64,000 nt of DNA from Proteles cristata cristata (taxonomy: Eukaryota > Chordata > Mammalia > Carnivora > Hyaenidae). The stretch lies in the NCBI GenBank assembly GCA_017311185.1, contig JAESUZ010000134.1:1204001-1268000 (forward strand), read 5' to 3'. Positions within the stretch are counted from its first letter, which is position 1; every line of letters begins with the position of its first letter. The notes beneath the pieces are model-generated. The model was not told the origin of the DNA. It searched no databases and saw nothing but the letters and a program-made list of their open reading frames with translations. Shown here piece after piece: positions 1 through 11,823 of this stretch. The translations under genes and the position numbers were made by a program.

Positions 1-345
1 TTGGACATTTTGTGTGATCTGTAGACAGAGCTTTTATCCCTGTCCCTTTGATTTTGGATTAGACTCTGTAACCTGTTTTGGCCAATGGGATGTGAGTGGG
101 TATCATTTATGTCGTGTCTTTACAGAAGGGTTAATGGGCATAGCTAGATTCTATCAGTTTTTGTTGTTGTTGTCTTTTTCCTTCTTCCATGAAAATGGCA
201 TACTCCCAAAAGAATTGCTCCTTCAGCCTGGACAACATAACAAGACAATATGGAGATCAGAGATGCAGCAGACAAGTATTATGAAAGAAATATTTGGTAT
301 TGTAAGCCACTGAGGTTGTGGGGTTGTTACGCCAGCAAAGCAGAA
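1..345 (+). repeat. Degenerate old interspersed repeat, family not named
   Basis: The text runs from a 'ggccaatgggatgtgag' motif near 80 to 'taagccactgaggttgtgggg' near 302-322 and a 'gttacgccagca' end. I recognise this order as the 3' half of a common mammalian interspersed repeat but cannot name its family. Two overlapping open frames here (14-313 and 250-450) show no protein-like features and are treated as chance. Confidence 0.4.
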
Positions 346-1408
346 TACTATAATTCCTCATTTTTACAATTTGTAGGAATTTTTGAGCAATTCTTTTTTG
401 TTTGTTATCACTGTCTCAGAATAATAACTCCAGGTTTAAAATTTCTTTAAGCTCTTTAAATTTCTCTTTCTTGTATACCTTCCACAAAGTAATTTGTTCA
501 TAAATTTCTAATGGATAGGAGGCTTGTCATCAATTAGATAAACCCTTTAAATTAGACATTATCCAGGTCAAAAGTACTTCATATTATCTCAGTCAGTAGT
601 TTTTAAATTCTGTATGACTTAACAATTACTTCAACATACAGTATAATTATAAAGGTCTCTTAAAATTGATTCTAGATGATTTAATTCCATAATCATTAGG
701 ACATGTGCTCTATAAGTGTCTGTTAAAAAGGCTAATTAATTTGGGATAAGAAAAGTCAACTATCCAAGTTAGTTCTTTTATACGCTTATAAAAATGCTCA
801 AGAAAAGCAATATTTTTAGCTATTGAACAACTTATTAAATAACATTTGATAGAAATATAATATGCAAATTGCCAACATTCAAGTAATTAACATGAAATTA
901 AAACTGTTTTACTTTATTCATGTTCTAAAGCAGATCAGAAAATGTGATTGAGAAATATAGGAACCAAGGCTAAGTCATACCAAAACCCAAATGTGTAATT
1001 TCTTACACTTATATAACAGAGTTAATAATTTTCATTCTGTAAAACCTCTAGTTCCAAGTAATTTACAGTTTCATAAACCAAAACATACTTGCAATTTGAG
1101 ATTATACAAATTCTTCTGTAGATTAAAGAAAAAAAGCTCTTTGACCTGAAAGCAACTTAGAAACTTTCTACCAAAAGGGCTAAGGCTACCCTGTCTGACC
1201 CCAAGAATTTTTAAAAAGGTGGACAGAGGGAATATAAGAAGGGCAGGGTAAGCTTTGGAAACATTTGGAATTCCACAGTACAAGGGCTAAATGCACTTTC
1301 CCCTTAAGGAAGTACAGACTTATTTTTTGTATTCACTATGTTTTCTACAATAAATCAAAAATGTTTATAGGATTAATGAATTTATTTAAAATTATCTTTG
1401 ACATAATT
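346..1408. other. AT-rich sequence with nothing recognised
   Basis: No coding signal, SINE or young repeat is visible. The only open frame is 1071-1283 on the minus strand (70 codons), low in complexity and probably chance. Confidence 0.5.
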
Positions 1409-1550
1409 GCCCCACATGGGGCTCTGGGCTGATAGCTCAGAGCCTGGAGCCTGCTTCAGATTCTGTGTCTTCCTCTCTCTCTTTGCCTCTCCCTCACTCT
1501 TGCTCTATGTCTCTCAAAAATAAATAAATGTTAAAAAAGTTTTTAAAAAG
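1409..1550 (+). mobile_element. 5'-truncated Can-SINE
   Basis: The tRNA-like head is missing. The element begins at the 'gccccacatggggctctg' segment, then has the feline-type 'agctcagagcctggagcctg' middle, a TC-rich stretch and an AAATAAATAAATG tail. No clear TSD was found. Confidence 0.85.
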
Positions 1551-2787
1551 TAGAACTATGTTTCTATATGTATCAGTAACTGGTACCTCTACAAAACAAT
1601 TTGAACATTTTTTTCTTATCATCCTCTCAAATTTAAAAAGATGATAACCACTGTGTACTAGAAGTTTATTCTTCTAATCTAAAATGTACAGTGTATGCAA
1701 TAACACCCTGATTTGGCTCTCTCTTCCAATTACTCTTGTCATATAACCTTCTCTCATTACAAGCAAAAAATAAAGGTCCAAGATCCAGATATATTTTGAT
1801 TTAGCTCCTTTACCTTAGTTTCTAATTATACACTACAAATATATTGTTTTTCTTCTGATGCCATATATTCATTTTTTTCTTTTTCAATCCCAGTGCTCTT
1901 TAAAAAAAAAGCTTGCTTTAAATTTGTTAATATTTTAATTCTTAATATAGATGCCTATGATATAAACAGAATCAAGTGGTCACACAAAAATTATAGAAAT
2001 TACCTCTAATATAGTTAACAGCATTCAAAAACTACATTCACTTAATTAGCTCCCTATAGTATGTCTAATAAAGATCAATAGATGAGTGAAATAATTTACT
2101 AAATCTTCTGAATGTAGAGTAATGGATTCTCATGGTTAACAATATGGCAAAACAATATCTGGATGTCTTATTCAGTGTATATAGTTGGACCTATACACTC
2201 TGAATGAGACAAACCACTGTAACCATGACTGGTGTAAACAGTAAGGCCATTTGCCAATATGAGGTCATGGAATGCTTAATCTGTTTCCTGAAATTCTTTA
2301 CTACATGAAATTCTAACATATTAATGAAGCAGCTTATGTGTAGATTGGACCTCTTACATAAAATAAGTACTCAAAGCTTGGGGAAGAGAATTGGGGAAAC
2401 TGTCTATTTGCCTTGCTGGCCCACAGGCACAGACATGAAAGCCTTGTGTACATTTTGATGTTACTTTACAGTTTTTATTTTTTGATGTCTGGAATTTTAT
2501 ATATTCATGTTGGAGAAACTACTGCTTTTTTTGACAAATACGGAAGAAAATATTATAAAGTACCTCCCAGTGCCCAAATATATAGTTGATTTGAAAATGA
2601 TATAGGATATTCAGTTATTGTGTATGAGAGCAAATAAAGGCCAATTAGATGGCCAATGTATGTTGAGCTTTTAAAACATTTTTAATATGAGGTGTCCCAC
2701 TAGTTATTTTAAGCTTCTCTAATCATTTCTTTTAATGTTATCCTATCTCGTTTTATTTTTCAGGGAGATATTAAGGTTAAAACTAGT
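1551..2787. other. AT-rich sequence with nothing recognised
   Basis: No gene, SINE or young L1 is seen. Short poly-A/T runs and scattered stop codons in all frames fit neutral intergenic or intronic DNA. Confidence 0.5.
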
Positions 2788-2803
2788 AATTTAAAACAGT
2801 GTG

Positions 2804-3019
2804 GAGGCGCCTGGGTGGCTTAGTCGGTTAAGCCGCCGACTTTCGCTTAGGTCATGATCTCGCGGTTCGTGGGTTCGAGCCCCGCGTCGGGCTCTGTGCT
2901 GACTGCCAGCTCGGAGCCTGGAGCCTGCTTAGGAGTTTGTGTCTCCCTCTCTCTCTCACCCTCCCCTGCTCATGCTGTCTCTCTCTCCCTCCTAGAAATA
3001 AATAAAACATTTAAAAAAA
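2804..3019 (+). mobile_element. Full-length young Can-SINE with 16-bp TSD
   Basis: Complete head, B-box-like 'gggttcgagcccc', CpG-containing body, (TC)n and AAATAAATAAAACATTTAAA tail. A perfect TSD, AATTTAAAACAGTGTG, lies at 2788-2803 and 3020-3035. The retained CpGs and perfect TSD point to a recent insertion. Confidence 0.95.
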
Positions 3020-3182
3020 AATTTAAAACAGTGTGATACCACAGATGATTTTATACCTACTCAGACAGATTATACCTCAAATTCCTCAAATTCAGAGAAG
3101 ATTTTTTGAATTTATGATTCTATTTCAATAAAATAAATGTCATTGAATCTGGTCTGTGATTTATGTAATAGTGAAACTTTAA

Positions 3183-3372
3183 GTTTATTTATTTGTTTTG
3201 AGAGAGAGAGTGCACACAAGTAGGGAAGGGACAGAGAGGGAGAGAGAGAATCCCAGGCAGGCTCCATGCTTTTAGCTCTATCCTGGGCTCAATTTCACAA
3301 ACTGTGAGATCATGACTTGAGATGAAATCAAAAGTCGTACACTCAATCTACGGAGCCACCCAGGTGCCCCAG
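3183..3372 (-). mobile_element. Can-SINE with 14-bp TSD
   Basis: Reverse orientation: T-rich tail, GA-rich stretch, head ending 'ggagccacccaggtgcccc'. Perfect TSD TAGTGAAACTTTAA at 3169-3182 and 3373-3386. The body is diverged ('tcaatttcacaaactgtg'), so it is older than the copy at 2804. Confidence 0.93.
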
Positions 3373-3386
3373 TAGTGAAACTTTAA

Positions 3387-4300
3387 AAGAACTCCAGACA
3401 GATAGTTCAGTCTTATTCTTTACGATAAATTACAGCCACTTTTGTGCTACTGCTGCAGACTTGAGGAATTACTACAAAAACCATATGGCTTGCAAAGTCT
3501 AGAATATTTACTATCTTGTTTTGTACAGAATAAAAGTTTACTAATCCCGTTATACTTTATATCTTTCTATTTGAAGATAGGGGGCAAGATTAAATACAAA
3601 AAGAGAAAATAAAGGAGCATATATAGGCTGAATATTTCTTTTTGTTACCTTATAGGAAACTGTTGCCATCTTGAAGGACAACTATTAGGTGCCAGGCAGA
3701 GAGATTTTCACTTTTATAAATCACAAAGAATACAAATGTCTGTAATGGATCTCAGTATTAGATTCAATTTTAAAATCCCAAGACTGCTGTAGGAAGATTA
3801 TGGAGGGTGGGTGAGGAAACATGCAGTTCTTGTAAAGAACCAGCTTTAGCTCGCAGTGGGTAATCTATTCCTGTTTTAGTTGCTGTCGCTAAAGTAATTT
3901 TTTTTGTTCAAGTTTCCAACTGTTACATAATGGATGTTTGTCCTAAACATTGCTGGTTAATTTAGTCTTCTTTTATGCGAGAGGATCCCAATGAGTCACT
4001 GTAAACAAATGATATTAAGTTGGATCTTTACTGGAGCACAGAAAATGTAAAACTTAGTTCTATAACATATTTATAGTTTGGTTGAGTGAAGCCATGGTTA
4101 ATGGAAATGTATTGCAGATAAGTAAACTTAAATTTTGAAAACTGTTCAAGTAACTGAAGAGACAACTCAAATCCTTAAATACACCAATAAATGAATATTT
4201 CCATAATTTATTGCATGTGATTAAAATGCAATAGGATATAAAGTTAGACTTCAAACTCTTTTCTGAAATGATTTGAACAATAAAAATATTGAATAAATGC
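3387..4300. other. Unassigned AT-rich sequence
   Basis: No gene or recognisable repeat. Open frames such as 4060-4254 (minus) are short, with no domain or splice context. Confidence 0.45.
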
Positions 4301-4515
4301 TGTTAAAATAGGTTATCATTTGAATTGAATCAAATTGGGTACATTTCTCACACCATGAGCAAGCATAAACTCAAATGAATGAAAGAACTAAAAGTAAACA
4401 ATGAAATTCTAAATTCTAGAAGAAAACAATGGGGTATTCCAATATAACCTGGGAACAGGGTAATGCTTTCTAAATTGACAGAATATTTAGATGCAATTAA
4501 ATTAAAGGTGGATAC

Positions 4516-4727
4516 TTTTTTTTTTTTTTTTTTATTTCTGGGAGAGAGAGAGAGACAGCATGAGCAGGGGAGGATCAGAGAGAGAGGGAGTCACAGAGTG
4601 AAACAGGCTCCAGGCTCTGAGCTGGCAGTCAGCACAGAGCCCGACGCGGGGCTCGAACCCACAAACCGCGAGATCATGACCCAAGCGAAAGTCGGACGGT
4701 TAACCGACTAAGCCACCCAGGCGCCCC
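4516..4727 (-). mobile_element. Young Can-SINE inside the old L1M
   Basis: Poly-T tail, GA-rich stretch, CpG-rich body ('gacgcggggctcgaaccc') and an intact head ending 'aagccacccaggcgcccc'. TSD TAAAGGTGGATACTTTT at 4503-4519 and 4728-4744, with its TTTT merging into the tail. Confidence 0.95.
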
Positions 4728-5406
4728 TAAAGGTGGATACTTTTCACCAGATAGAAATAAAAATTTTTGCATGACAACATGCACTCTAAGTAATGTCAAA
4801 AAACAAAATTTTGGGAGAAAATATTTAGAAAAGGTATAAATAGACAAATTCCCCAAAACTGATTTCAAAATGTCTCTTGAAGAGAGATTCAATTTTGTTC
4901 AATTTTGCTTATAAGAAGAGAAATGAAAAGTAAAACTACAGTCATATACCCATGATATTGGCAAAAGTTCAAAACTTTAAAAATATACTCTCTTGACAAA
5001 ATTATGGGGAAACAGGTATTTTCATACATTGTAGATGTAATAGAAAGCAATAAAATCTTTAGAAAGGAATCTGCCCATAACTAATTAAACTACATGGATA
5101 TTTGCTTTTCATCCCAGCAATCCCAATTCTAGTAATTTATCCTGATATAAAAAGGCATGCAGACAAGGTTATTCACTGAAACATTATTCGTAGTTGTAAA
5201 ATAGGGGAAATTACTAAAATACTCAAAAGTAGGTTAGTTGAATAAACCATGGTAAATACATACAATGAATTTCATGCATCTGTAAAAAAAGAATGACAAA
5301 GATATGTTCGAATTGATATGGTGTGCTTTTCCAAGAGACAATGTTAAGTGAAAAACGGATATGGATAGATTAACTTTAAATCTAAAAAAAAAAAAAGAAA
5401 GGAAGG

Positions 5407-5410
<4 letters not shown>

Positions 5411-5450
<40 letters not shown>
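5411..5450. repeat. (AT)20 microsatellite
   Basis: Forty uninterrupted bases of alternating AT inside the 3' UTR of the old L1M. It is fully self-complementary, so length variation is likely. Confidence 0.97.
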
Positions 5451-5452
<2 letters not shown>

Positions 5453-5607
5453 GCTGAGAGAGCCAGTACAAGTGGATAGAATATGAAGTAGGAAGAATAG
5501 GAGAGAGCATGATACATCTCTGAGTATACTTTTCTGTATAATTCTGACTTTTAGATGGAGGTTAATGTTCTATATATTCAAAAATAAATTTAAAGTTGGG
5601 GTATAAT

Positions 5608-5840
5608 GGGTGCCTGGGTGGTTTAGTTGGTTAAGCGTCCAACTCTTAGTTTCTGCTCAGGTCGTTATCTCATGATTTGTGAGTCCAAGTGCTGGATGGG
5701 GCTCTGCACTGACAATGCCTAGCCTGTTTGGGATTCTCTCTCTCTTCCCTCTTCCTCTCTCTGCCCCTCTTCCACTTGTGCATGCATGCTTTCTCTCTCT
5801 CTCTCTCTCTCTCTCAAAATAAATAAACTTAAAAAAATAA
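5608..5840 (+). mobile_element. Can-SINE, older copy
   Basis: Head 'gggtgcctgggtggtttagttggttaag', long (TC)n ending 'tctctcaaaataaataaactt'. It has the older 'aactcttagtttctgctcagg' body variant and no clear TSD. Confidence 0.92.
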
Positions 5841-6113
5841 GATGGGAGGCAAAACATAAAACTGGAAGCAAATATAAACAAATGAACATAATAATATTCA
5901 TATGAATGGCATAAACAAACTGAAGGAAACATTATTTTTAAAAAGAGAAGAAAAGTTTAATCCAAGTAGCTTGTGACTGGATATGACTATACGCCCTCTT
6001 GTTCCCACAGAATAAGAGATGGGTGGGTAAAAAGCTTTTCTTGAGGAATTTTTCTATTTTAGTGCTGTTGTTGAAATAATTATGAAATTCTGAAATTATT
6101 TTCTGTATTTTAT

Positions 6114-6337
6114 TTTTTATTTATTTTATTTTTTAAGGTTTATTTATTTTTGAGACAAAAAGAGACAGAGCACGAGCTGGGGAGGGGCAGAGAGAGAGGG
6201 AGGCACAGAATATGAAACAGGCTCCAGTCTCTGAGCTGTCAGCACAGAGCCCCATGTGGGGCTCGAACCCCCAGACTGAGAGATCATGACCTGAGCTGAA
6301 GTCTGACGCTTAACCGACTGAGCCACCCAGGCGCTCC
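6114..6337 (-). mobile_element. Can-SINE
   Basis: T-rich tail, then a reverse-complement SINE body ending at head 'gagccacccaggcgctcc'. A short candidate TSD TATTTTAT lies at 6106-6113 and 6338-6345. Confidence 0.92.
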
Positions 6338-6589
6338 TATTTTATGTGTGTTTTTAAAAAGAGAGATAGAAATATAGGATGCGGGAAGGCAAGGATAGAC
6401 TACATGAAATAGATTGGAATTAAATTTATCAGTATGAATTTATGATTTCTGACATATATATGTGTGTTTGTGATTATGTGTAGACAAATATATATGTATA
6501 TGCATATGTATATATACATATATGACTAGGCAATTTCAGTGAATAGTTTCTCATAGCACTTTCCATATGTTTCTATTAGAACACTTATT

Positions 6590-6740
6590 GTAAGAATTTG
6601 CTAATATATCTATCGCTATCACTAAACTATAAACTCCATGAAACCAAATGGCTTGTTTTATAATCTTTGTATTCTCAGAGCCTAGTGTTTGTCTGACACA
6701 TAATAGAATCCAAGTAAATATTAGTTATTAGATGACCTGA
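6590..6740 (+). repeat. L2-like LINE 3' fragment
   Basis: The order 'ctataaactccatgaaac', 'cagagcctagtgtttgtctgacacataat' and 'aatccaagtaaatattagtta' matches the familiar L2 3' end wording. Divergence is high. Confidence 0.6.
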
Positions 6741-6984
6741 ATCAACAGATGGTATTTATACTTAAATGAAATGGAAAAGAGAGAGGAGTCTGAGATATAT
6801 TGTGACTAGTTTCATTTAAAGACTCCAAACACATTAAATGTATTTCAGTTTAATGTGGATTTATTTAGCCTTGGTGTCATCTTCCCAGTTATATTATTCT
6901 GTTTACTTCTTTAGATTCTCTTCTCCTGAAATGTTCCTTTTCTCTCAGATTGAGTGAGGTTCAAAAGTCCTTGAATCCTTCTTT

Positions 6985-7550
6985 CAGAAGACTGCTTCAT
7001 CTGTTCATTTTTCCCATAGCTTTTACCTTATTTCAAGCCCTCATTATTCCTGAAGTACTATAATAGCTTGTTTCTTCTCCCAACTCTTGTTCTTCACTCA
7101 CTAGCAACTCTTTCCCACTCACATTAGTTTTCAAAAATACCACATGCTACATTCTCTGTTCAAAAGACTCCTCATTATCCATTATCTATAAAGACCAATT
7201 TTTCACCTCAAACTAGCCTACTCATTACTCACTGCACATGTCTGTTGATTTCTCACCCCTTTATTCACACTGTTTGATATACCTGGAGTCCTCTCCCTTC
7301 TTCACCTGGTTTTTACCCTTCAACCTTTATTTCAAAGATTATCTTAATTTGCAGTGACCATATCTTCCTCTCTAGTGCGTATCTCTTACATTCACATGGC
7401 ACAATTCTAGTTTTTATAAATCTCCTTTCAGTGTACTTCTTCAAACATTTGTAAATTGAGTATAGTAAATACATTTGAATCACTGCTCATCCAGAGACTA
7501 GAAATAGAGCTTATGATATATTAGAGTTCAATAAATATAGATTGGATGGT
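6985..7550 (+). repeat. L2-like LINE 3' fragment
   Basis: A pyrimidine-rich stretch with 'cctggagtcctctcccttcttcacctgg', 'caacctttatttcaaagattatctt' and a terminal 'agagttcaataaatatagattggatgg' resembles decayed L2 ORF2 plus 3' UTR. No open frame remains. Confidence 0.6.
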
Positions 7551-7707
7551 AGAGTTATAGCTATATATATGCTAAATTGTAGTTTAAAGAAAAGGTTATT
7601 TAATGTAATTGTCCAAAGAGAAGTCAAATGGTAATCATTCCTTAGTAATTTGATCATATATGTTATTAAAGTCCCGATTAATGATATACTATATTCAAAT
7701 AAATGGT

Positions 7708-7719
7708 AAAATGGATAAA
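7708..7719. repeat. 3'-side TSD of L1-A
   Basis: AAAATGGATAAA is repeated exactly at 14691-14702. The following bases extend the match (AAAATTTT here, AAATTTT there), so the duplication is probably about 16 bp with a one-base indel. Confidence 0.9.
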
Positions 7720-7924
7720 ATTTTTTTTACAAATAGTTTATTGTCAAATTAGTTTCCACATAACACCCAGTGCTCATCCCCACAAGTGCCCTCCTCCATG
7801 CCCATCTCCCCTCCCCCCCACATCCATCAGTCCTCAGTTTTTGTCAGCATTCAAGAGTCTCTCATGGTTTGCCTCTCTCCCTTTCCCCCACCATTTCCGC
7901 CCTTCTTCTCCCCTTGGTCCTCTG

Positions 7925-10900
7925 TTAAGTTCCTCCTAATCCTCCTATACGTGCACACATATGATATTTGTCCTTCTCTGCCTGACTTATTTCGCTCAGC
8001 ATAACCCCCTCAAGGTCCATCCATGTTGCTACACATGGCCAGATTTCATTGTTTCTCATTGCCATGTAGTATTCCATGGTATAGATAAACCACATCTTCT
8101 TGATCCATTCATCTGCTGATGGACACTTAGGCTCTTTCCAGGTTTTAGCTATTGTGGAGAGTGCTGCTATGAACATTGGGGTGCATGTGCTCCTATGCCT
8201 CAGCATTTCTGTATCCCTTGGGTAAATTCCTGGCAGTGCTATTGCTGGGTCATAGGGGAGTTCTACTGTTAGTTTCCTGAGGAACCTCCACACTGTTTTC
8301 CAGAGGGGCTGTACCAGCTTACATTCCCACCAACAGTGTAGGAGGGTGCCCGTGTCTCCACATCCTCGCCAGCATCTAGAGTTCTCTGATTGCTTCATTT
8401 TAGCCACTCTGACTGGCGTGAGGTGGTATCTCAGTGTGGTTTTGATTTGTATTTCCCTGATGAGAAGCGATGCTGAGCATCATTTCATGTGTCTGTTGGC
8501 CATCTGGATGTCCTCTTTGGAGAAGTGTCTGTTCATATCTTCTGCCCATTTCTTCAGTGGGTTGTTTGTTTTTCAGGCATGTAGTTTGGTGAGTTTCTTG
8601 TAGATTCTGGATATCAACCCTTTATCTGATATGTAATTTGCAACTATCTTTTCCCATTCCGTTGGTTGCCTATTAATTTTCTGGGTTGTTTCCTTGGCTG
8701 TGCAGAAGCTTTTAATCTTGAGGAGGTCCCAACTGTTTATTTTTGCTCTTGATTCCCTTGCTTTTGGGGATGTGTCAAATAAGAAGTTGCTGCGGTGGAG
8801 GTCAAGGAGGTTGTTTCCTGCTTTCTCCTCTAGGGTGTTGATAGTTTCCTGTCTCACGTTCAGGTCCTTTATCCATTTTGAGTTTATTTTTGTGCATGGT
8901 GTGAGAAAATGATCTAGTTTCATTCTTCTGCATGTTGCTGTCCAGTTCTCCCAACACCGTCTATTAAAAAGGCTGTCTTTCTTCCATTGGATATTCTTTC
9001 CTGCTTTGTCAAAGATTAGTTGGCTGTGTACTTTTGAGTCCACTTCTGAGTTCTCAATTCTGTTCCATTGGTCTATGTGTCTGTTTTTGTGCCAATACCA
9101 TACTGTCTTGATGATGACAGCTTTGTAGTAGAGGCTAAAGTCTGGGATGGTGATCCCTCCCGTTTTGGTTTTATTTTTCAGGATTACTTTGGCTATTCGG
9201 GGTCTTTTGTGGTTCCATACAAATTTTTGGATAGTTTGTTCTAGTTTTGAGAAGTATGCTGGTGCAATTTTGATTGGAATTGCATTGAATGTGTAGAGTG
9301 CCTTAGGTAGTAATGACATCTTAACTGTATTTATTCTTCCTATCCATGAGCATGGAATGTTTTTCCATTTCTTTGTGTCTTCTTCAATTTCCTTCATAAG
9401 TTTTCTATAGTTTTCATCATACAGATCTCTTGTATCCTTGGTTAGGTTTATTCCGAGGTATTTTATGGTTTTTTGTGCAACTGTGAATGGGATCAGTTTC
9501 TTGATTTCTCTTTCTGTTGCTTCATTGTTGGTGTATAAAAATGCAACCAATTTCTGTACGTTGACTTTGTACCCTGCGACTTGGCTGAATTCTTGGATCA
9601 GTTCTAGTAGGCTTCTGGTGGAGTCCGTCGGGTTGTCTATGTAGAGTATCATGTCATGTGCGAAGAGTGAAAGTTTGACTTCCTCTTTGCCAATTCTGAT
9701 GCCTTTGATTTCCTTTTGGTGTCTGATGGCTGATGCTAGGACTTCCAGCATTATGTTAAACAACAGTGGTGAGAGTGGACATCCCTGTCGTGTTCCTGAT
9801 CTCAGGGGGAAAGCTCTGAGTTTTTCCACATTGAGGATGAAGTTCGCTGAAGGCTTCTCACAGATGGCTTTGATGATGTTTAAGTAGGTTCCTTCTATCC
9901 CAACTTTCTCGAGAGTCTTTATTAAGAAGAGATGCTGTATTTTGTCAAATGCTTTTTCTGCATCTATTGACAGGATCATATGGTTTTTCTCTTTTCTTTT
10001 ATTGATATGATGGATCACATTGATTGATTTGCGAATGTTGAACCAGCCCTGTAACCCAGGAATGAATCCCACTTGATCTTGGTAGATGATTCTTTTTATA
10101 TGTTGCTGGATTCGATTTGCAAGGATCTTGTTGAGAATTTTTGCATCCATATTCATCAAGGATATTGGCCTGTAGTTCTCTTTTTTTGCAGGATCTCTGT
10201 CTGGCTTGGGAATCAGAGTGATGCTGGCTTCATAAAATGAGTCCGGGAGTTTTCCTTCGCTTTCTATTTTTTGGAATAGCTTGAGAAGAATTGGGATTAA
10301 TTCTGTTTTAAATGTCTGGTAGAATTCCCCAGGGAAGCCAGCAGGTCCAGGGCTCTTATATTTTCGGAGATTTTTGATCACTGATTCAATTTCTTCACTC
10401 GTTATGGGTCTGTTCAGGTTTTCTATTTCTTCCCGTGAATTTTGGTAGTGAGTGTGTGTTTAGGAATTTGTCCATTTCTTCTAAGTTGTCCAATTTGTTG
10501 GCATATAATTTTTCATAGTATTCCCTGATAATTGCTTGTATTTCTGAGGGGTTGGTTGTAATAAGTCCATTTTCATTCATAATTTTGTCTATTTGAGTGC
10601 TCTCTCTTTTCTTTTGGATAAGTCTGGCTAGAGGTTTGTCAGTTTTGTTTACTTTTTCAAAAAACCAACACTTGGTTTCATTGATCTGTTCAATTGTTTC
10701 TTTGGTCTCTATGTTGTTTATTTCTGCTCTAATTTTTACTATTTCTCTTCTTCTACTGGGTTTAGGGCATTCTTGTTGCTCTGCCTCTAGTTCCTTTAGG
10801 TGAGCTGTTAGATTTTGGACTTGTGCTTTTTCTAATCTCTTGAAATAGGCGGGGAGAGCAATGTACTTTCCTCTTAGGACAGCCTTTGCCACATCCCATA

Positions 10901-11777
10901 GATTTTGAATGGTTGTGTTTTCATTTTCGTTTGTTTCCATATATTTTTTAATTTCATCTCTAATTGCCTGATTGGCCCATTCATTCTTTAGAAGGGTATT
11001 CTTTTACCTCCATGTTTTTGGAAGTTTTCCAGACTTCTTCCTGTAATTGATTTCAAGTTTCAAAGCATTGTGATCTGACAGTGTGCATGGTATGATCTCT
11101 ATTCTTTTATATTTATTGAGGGCTGCTTTATGTCCCAGTATGTGATCTATCTTGGAGAATGTGCCATGCGCACTTGAGAAGAAAGTAAATTCCCTGGCCT
11201 CAGGGTGTAAAGTTCTAAATATATCCGTCAGGTCCATCTGGTCCAATGTGTCTTTCAAGTCCATTATTTCTTTAGTGATTTTCTGTCTGGTTGACCTATC
11301 CATTGCTGTAAGCGGAATATTAAAGCCCCCTGCTATTAGCACATTCTTATCTATAAGCTTGTTTCTGTTTGTGATTAATTGTTTTAGATATTTAGGTGCT
11401 CCCACATTCGGTGCGTAGACATTTATGATTGTTAGTTCTTCCTGATGGATGGACCCTGTAATTATTATGTAGTGCCCTTCTTCATCTCTTGTGATTGTCT
11501 TTAATTTAAAGTCCAGTTTGTCTGATATAAGTATCACTACTCCGGCTTTCTTTTGATTTCCTGTAGCATGATATATATTTCTCCATCCCCTTACTTTTAA
11601 TCTGAAGGTATCTTCCTGTCTAAAATGAGTTTCTTGTAGACAGCATATAGATGGATTTTGTTTTTTAATCCATTCTGCTACCCTATGTCTTTTGATTGGA
11701 GCATTCAGCCCATTGACATTCAGTGTTATTATTGAAATATGTGGGTTTAGAGTCTTTGTATCTTTTGTAGTGTTCAT
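7925..11777 (-). pseudogene. L1-A ORF2 (endonuclease/reverse transcriptase), broken
   Basis: ORF2 normally encodes an apurinic-type endonuclease plus reverse transcriptase that performs target-primed reverse transcription. The start MNTTKDTK at 11777 opens a recognisable endonuclease (LNVNGLNAP, CLQETHF, SKIDHIL, LSDHNAL). The linker continues in the same frame below 11004. The RT domain lies in 10381-8573 ([15 protein letters not shown]), and the C-terminal Cys-rich segment ([18 protein letters not shown]) in 8407-7925. Lesions relative to L1-B: TTA to TAA at 11004-11006; loss of two bases near 10435 (frameshift); CGA to TGA at 8573-8575; CGA to TGA at 8480-8482. Active sites are also hit: the endonuclease GDFN motif reads GGFN (Gly codon 11325-11327) and the RT FADD box reads FAHD (His codon 9656-9658). 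Total span of about 1,284 codons matches usual L1 ORF2 length. Confidence 0.95.
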
Positions 11778-11823
11778 GTTTGTGGTGGTGTCTCTGGAAT
11801 ATTTGTTCCTTGCAGCCTTTTCT

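Larger units (their letters stand above)
4330..5605 (+). mobile_element. Old L1M-type LINE fragment: ORF2 3' end and 3' UTR
   Basis: The plus strand reads as decayed L1 ORF2 C-terminal sequence: 'tctagaagaaaacaatgggg' near 4417, then 'ccatggtaaatacatacaatga', 'atctgtaaaaaaagaatga' and 'gttaagtgaaaaacgg' around 5248-5358, followed by an A-rich 3' UTR. Stops and indels occur throughout. It is interrupted by a SINE at 4516-4727 and an (AT)20 run at 5411-5450. The subfamily is uncertain. Confidence 0.7.

Noticed and set aside
2805..2885. tRNA gene at the SINE head
   Set aside because: The A-box/B-box-like sequence belongs to the tRNA-derived head of the Can-SINE; the cloverleaf is not intact and the SINE body follows.
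4463..4711. Frames with Glu-Arg repeats (also at 5719-5932, 29742-29948, 58436-58702, 61566-61934)
   Set aside because: These are translations of SINE GA-rich stretches and SINE bodies, not proteins.
6470..6525. Palindromic TATATG/CATATA stretch
   Set aside because: The arms do not pair exactly over a useful length; it is ordinary TA/TG-rich low complexity.
7703..8004. Pro/Ser-rich plus-strand frames at the L1-A 3' end (also 39437-39673)
   Set aside because: Antisense translation of the L1 3' UTR and ORF2 end, repeated in both L1 copies.
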